Positions 61,205 to 64,000 of a stretch of 64,000 bases of DNA are shown here, piece after piece. The notes below the pieces were generated by a model, which was not told the origin of the DNA, did no database searches, and was given only the letters and a program-made list of their open reading frames with translations. Source of the DNA: Pseudooceanicola sp. HF7 (GTDB lineage Bacteria; Pseudomonadota; Alphaproteobacteria; Rhodobacterales; Rhodobacteraceae); assembly GCF_011806405.1 (NCBI RefSeq), contig NZ_JAATOW010000018.1, positions 28,056 through 92,055 of the forward strand, in the 5' to 3' direction. Position 1 is the stretch's first letter. Every line of letters begins with the position of its first letter. The position numbers and the translations under genes were made by a program.

Positions 61205-61783
61205 ATGACTAAGCTGCCCAAACTCCGCCCTGCCCTTCTGCTGGCCGCCACGCTTGCGCTGGCCGCCTGCGGCAACGAAAGGCTGTTCACCGCGCCCGTC
61301 TTCCCCGAAGCCGGGCTGGAACGGGTGCCCAGCCAGTTCCGCACGCTTGAGGTCCAGGATGTCTCACTGCCCGATTACGCGGCCTCGGGGCAGATCCCGG
61401 CGCGCCAGGCCGATGGCAGCGTGAAATCCTCGCGCTCCGTGCTCTGGGCGGATGAGCCGACGCGGGCCGTGACGCTGGAGCTGGCGCGCCTGTTGCGCCA
61501 GATCACCGCCACGGAGGTCGCCGCAGAACCCTGGCCCTACTTCGACAGCGCCCAGGCGCAGTTGCAGGTGCGGGTCGAATCCATGCTGGCCGAGGGCGAC
61601 GGAAGCTTCCGCCTGACCGGGCAGTATTTCGTGGCCCCCACCGATGGGCGGCGGGGCCGGTCGGACGACTTCATGATCGCTGTCCCGGTCAGCGCGCCGG
61701 GCGGCCCGTCCGAGATCGCCGATGCCCGCAGCCAGGCCGTGCTGGCCCTGGCACGCCAGATCGCCCGCGGCGGCCTGCGCTGA
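61205..61783 (+). CDS. pqiC: PqiC-like lipoprotein
   Basis: A 192-residue protein with a lipoprotein signal (LLLAATLALAACGNE, lipobox LAAC, Cys near residue 22) and an ABC-type transport auxiliary/PqiC domain (RTLEVQDVSLPDYA, LWADEPTRAVTLELARLLRQ). It should sit in the outer membrane and receive the PqiB tip. It starts two bases after pqiB stops. It is convergent with dnaE2, only eight bases apart. Confidence 0.85.
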   Translation: MTKLPKLRPALLLAATLALAACGNERLFTAPVFPEAGLERVPSQFRTLEVQDVSLPDYAASGQIPARQADGSVKSSRSVLWADEPTRAVTLELARLLRQITATEVAAEPWPYFDSAQAQLQVRVESMLAEGDGSFRLTGQYFVAPTDGRRGRSDDFMIAVPVSAPGGPSEIADARSQAVLALARQIARGGLR

Positions 61784-61791
61784 CGGGCTGA

Positions 61792-64000
61792 CTAGGGCCC
61801 CGGCCCCTTCAGTTGCGGATGCTGGCCCGGGTCAGGGTCAGGACGCGGCAGCTGTTCCGCCCAGCCCGGCGTGAGCCGGTCGCGCAGAAGCGCGACCGGA
61901 TGCACCCGGAGCGACAGGCGCATGGACAGGAAATCCTCTACCATCTCTTCGGCCAGGGCGGCTTCGGGCAGGTTGGGCCCGGCTTCGCGGATGCCTTCCC
62001 CGTCCAGGTCGCGGGCAAAGAGCGGCAGCTCCCCCCCGCCGCGCAGGGCCTTGGCCTGCCAGAGCGCCTGCCGCCGGGTGAACCCGAGAGAGGCAAAGGC
62101 ATCCGCCTCTGCCAGGCGCGTCACGAGCACCGGGTCGGTGCCGGCGCGGCGCCAGACATCCTCCACCGAGCGGTAGCCGTTGCCGCGCGCGCCGGTGAGC
62201 CAGAGCGCCTCGTCCTCTGCCAGCCCCTTGATCTGGCGGAAGCCCAGTCGCAGGGCCAGCGCGCCGGTCGCCTCCCGCTCCATCGTGTTGTCCCAGTAGG
62301 AGGCATTGATATCCACCGGCAGCAGCGTCACCCCGTGTTCGCGCGCATCCCGCAGGATCTGGGCCGGGGCATAGAACCCCATGGGCTGCGAGTTCAGCAG
62401 CGCACAGGCAAAGATGCCGGGGTGGTGCCGCTTGATCCAGGCAGAGGCATAGACCAGCAGCGCGAAACTGGCCGCGTGGCTTTCCGGGAACCCGTAGGAA
62501 CCGAAGCCCTCGATCTGGGAAAAGCAGCGTTCGGCGAAGTCCTGGTCATAGCCGTTGCGCGCCATGCCGCGCAGGAACCGGCTGCGGAAGTCGCTGATGT
62601 TGCCGTGTTTCTTGAAGGTGGCCAGCGAGCGGCGCAGGCGATCGGCCTCTTCCGGGGTGAAGCCCGCGCCGATCATGGCGATCTGCATGGCCTGTTCCTG
62701 GAACAGCGGCACGCCCAGCGTCTTGCCCAGCACGCGCCCCAGCTCATCCGAGGGGAAGGAGACGGGCTCCTGCCCGTTTCGCCGCCGGATATAGGGATGC
62801 ACCATGTCGCCCTGGATCGGGCCGGGGCGGATGATCGCCACCTCGATCACCAGGTCGTAGAAGCAGCGCGGCTTCATTCGTGGCAGGAAGTTCATCTGTG
62901 CTCGGCTTTCCACCTGGAAGACCCCGATGCTGTCGGCGCGGCAGAGCATCTCGTAGGTTTCGGGATCCTCGGGCGGCAGGGTGGCCAGGTCATGGGAGAG
63001 CTTCTCATGATCCTTCAGCAGACCGAAGGCCCGGCGCAGGCAGGACAGCATGCCAAGCGCCAGGATATCCACCTTGAGGATGCCCAGCGTGTCGATATCG
63101 TCCTTGTCCCAGCAGATGGCGGTGCGGTCCGCCATGGTGGCGTTCTCTATCGGGACCAGCTCATCCAGCCGCCCTTCGGTGATGATGAAGCCGCCGACGT
63201 GCTGGGAAAGGTGGCGGGGGAAGCCCTCTATCTCTTTCACGAGGGACTGGAGCAGTTGCAGGCGGCGGTCTTCCGGATCCAGCCCCACTTCGCGCAGCCG
63301 TTCGGGGGCAAAGCTGCCATCGGCGAAATAGCCCCAGAGCTGGGACGACAGCGCCGCCAGCGTATCGGACTTCAGGCCAAGGGCCGCGCCGACCTCACGG
63401 ATGGCGCGCTTGCCCCGGTAGTGGATCACCGTGGCGCAAAGCCCCGCGCGGTGGCGGCCGTAGCGGGCGTAGATCCACTGGATGATCTCCTCTCGGCGTT
63501 CGTGTTCGAAATCGACGTCGATATCGGGCGGCTCGTCCCGGGCCTCTGACACGAAGCGTTCAAAGACCATGGTGCCGATCTCTGGCGAGACGGAGGTGAC
63601 GCCCAGGCAGAAGCAGACCACGGAGTTGGCGGCAGACCCGCGCCCCTGGCACAGGATGCCCTGGGAGCGCGCGAAGGCCACGATATCGTTGACGGTCAGG
63701 AAGTAGGGTTCGTAGCGCAGCCGGGCGATCAGGTCGAGTTCATGGGCCAGCATGGTGCGGACCTTTTCCGGCGCGCCCTTGGGATAGCGCCAGGCCAGCC
63801 CTTGATGGGCCAGCCGCGCCAGCCGGTCAGAGGGGCTTTCCCCCGGCGCCACCTCTGAAGGGTATTCATAGCGCAGCTCATCCAGGGAAAAGCGCAGGGA
63901 GGCCGCAAGCCTGCCGGTTTCTTCCACCGCCTCGAGGTGGTCGCGGAAGATCACCGCGAGTTCGGAGCGCGAGCGCAGCCGGCATTCGGCATTCACCTGC
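61792..64000 (-). CDS. dnaE2: Error-prone DNA polymerase DnaE2 (3' part; C-terminal domain missing)
   Basis: The window covers the last roughly 735 codons; the start lies beyond base 64,000. The polymerase core is clear: the active-site segment PPDIDVDFEHERREEII, QGRGSAANSVVCFCLG, VFQVESRAQMNFLPRMKP and RPGPIQGDMVHPYIRRRNG. It serves translesion synthesis with ImuA/ImuB. The protein ends soon after MRLSLRVHPVALLRDRL, where most DnaE2 proteins continue with an OB-fold domain of about 100-130 residues (VAGLVLVRQRPGSAKG-type). No continuation is seen in another frame before the convergent pqiC. Confidence 0.92.
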   Translation of the reverse strand, partial: QVNAECRLRSRSELAVIFRDHLEAVEETGRLAASLRFSLDELRYEYPSEVAPGESPSDRLARLAHQGLAWRYPKGAPEKVRTMLAHELDLIARLRYEPYFLTVNDIVAFARSQGILCQGRGSAANSVVCFCLGVTSVSPEIGTMVFERFVSEARDEPPDIDVDFEHERREEIIQWIYARYGRHRAGLCATVIHYRGKRAIREVGAALGLKSDTLAALSSQLWGYFADGSFAPERLREVGLDPEDRRLQLLQSLVKEIEGFPRHLSQHVGGFIITEGRLDELVPIENATMADRTAICWDKDDIDTLGILKVDILALGMLSCLRRAFGLLKDHEKLSHDLATLPPEDPETYEMLCRADSIGVFQVESRAQMNFLPRMKPRCFYDLVIEVAIIRPGPIQGDMVHPYIRRRNGQEPVSFPSDELGRVLGKTLGVPLFQEQAMQIAMIGAGFTPEEADRLRRSLATFKKHGNISDFRSRFLRGMARNGYDQDFAERCFSQIEGFGSYGFPESHAASFALLVYASAWIKRHHPGIFACALLNSQPMGFYAPAQILRDAREHGVTLLPVDINASYWDNTMEREATGALALRLGFRQIKGLAEDEALWLTGARGNGYRSVEDVWRRAGTDPVLVTRLAEADAFASLGFTRRQALWQAKALRGGGELPLFARDLDGEGIREAGPNLPEAALAEEMVEDFLSMRLSLRVHPVALLRDRLTPGWAEQLPRPDPDPGQHPQLKGPGP

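Noticed and set aside
58810..61344. 844-codon open frame on the minus strand opposite pqiB
   Set aside because: It is the antisense of a clear MCE protein. Its translation is rich in Arg, Gly, His and Gln and has no domain; long antisense frames are common at this GC content.

Overview
The window looks like a GC-rich alphaproteobacterial chromosome, most likely from the Rhodobacteraceae/Roseobacter group. The evidence is the gene content: a nirK-nirV / norCBQD-nnrU denitrification set, a FYDLN-acid protein, a tripartite tricarboxylate transporter, succinylase-branch dapD and dapE, and several hypothetical genes that I associate with this family. There is no plasmid or phage replication gene, no CRISPR array and no complete insertion sequence.

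Layout. 1-3.9 kb: the start of a glycine-betaine-type binding protein, an HpcH/HpaI aldolase, then nirK and nirV. 3.9-13.8 kb: a denitrification block made of a broken hemN, nnrU, two very small membrane proteins, norD, norQ, norB and norC (all minus strand), a small redox-disulfide protein, an NnrR-like Crp/Fnr regulator, pseudoazurin and nnrS. Four FNR/NnrR-type boxes (TTG-N8-CAA) sit in front of nirK, hemN, norC and pseudoazurin, so one NO-responsive regulon probably joins them. The genes cover nitrite to NO to N2O; no nar, nap or nos genes are visible.

13.8-24.3 kb: two paralogous small P-loop ATPases with nearly identical leader sequences bracket a catabolic cluster. The cluster holds an IclR regulator, a TctCBA transporter, aldehyde and alcohol dehydrogenases, a CaiB-type CoA transferase and a citryl-CoA-lyase-like protein. 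tRNA-Ala(GGC) follows. The cluster reads as one import, oxidation, CoA-activation and cleavage pathway, but its substrate is unknown.

24.4-30.5 kb: ordinary accessory genes (FYDLN protein, metallopeptidase, GntR regulator, MFS exporter, glycerate 2-kinase, LLM flavin oxidoreductase). 30.5-38.3 kb: an operon-like unknown system with a coiled-coil protein, a 375-residue protein, an AAA+ ATPase, a 465-residue protein, a small membrane protein, a DUF1523-like membrane protein and a divergent periplasmic protein. This is the best candidate for undescribed biology.

38.3-49.9 kb: creatinase, a P1-family peptidase, succinate-semialdehyde dehydrogenase, MFS and LOG genes, dapD, a GlsB-type membrane protein, a PreA-like dehydrogenase, a DUF2235 protein and two small conserved proteins. 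49.9-64 kb: a Hint-domain protein, dapE, a GNAT enzyme, RNase R, a MltB-type lytic transglycosylase, a pqiA-pqiA-pqiB-pqiC lipid-transport operon, and the 3' part of a dnaE2 that lacks the usual C-terminal domain.

Several intergenic repeat families recur. One is a pair of 56-bp arrays with an 11-bp period (33,069 and 42,389, opposite orientation). Another is a modular G/C palindrome with a gene-end tail (29.3, 38.3, 42.6 and 53.3 kb). All functional calls come from reading the translations; no database search was run.
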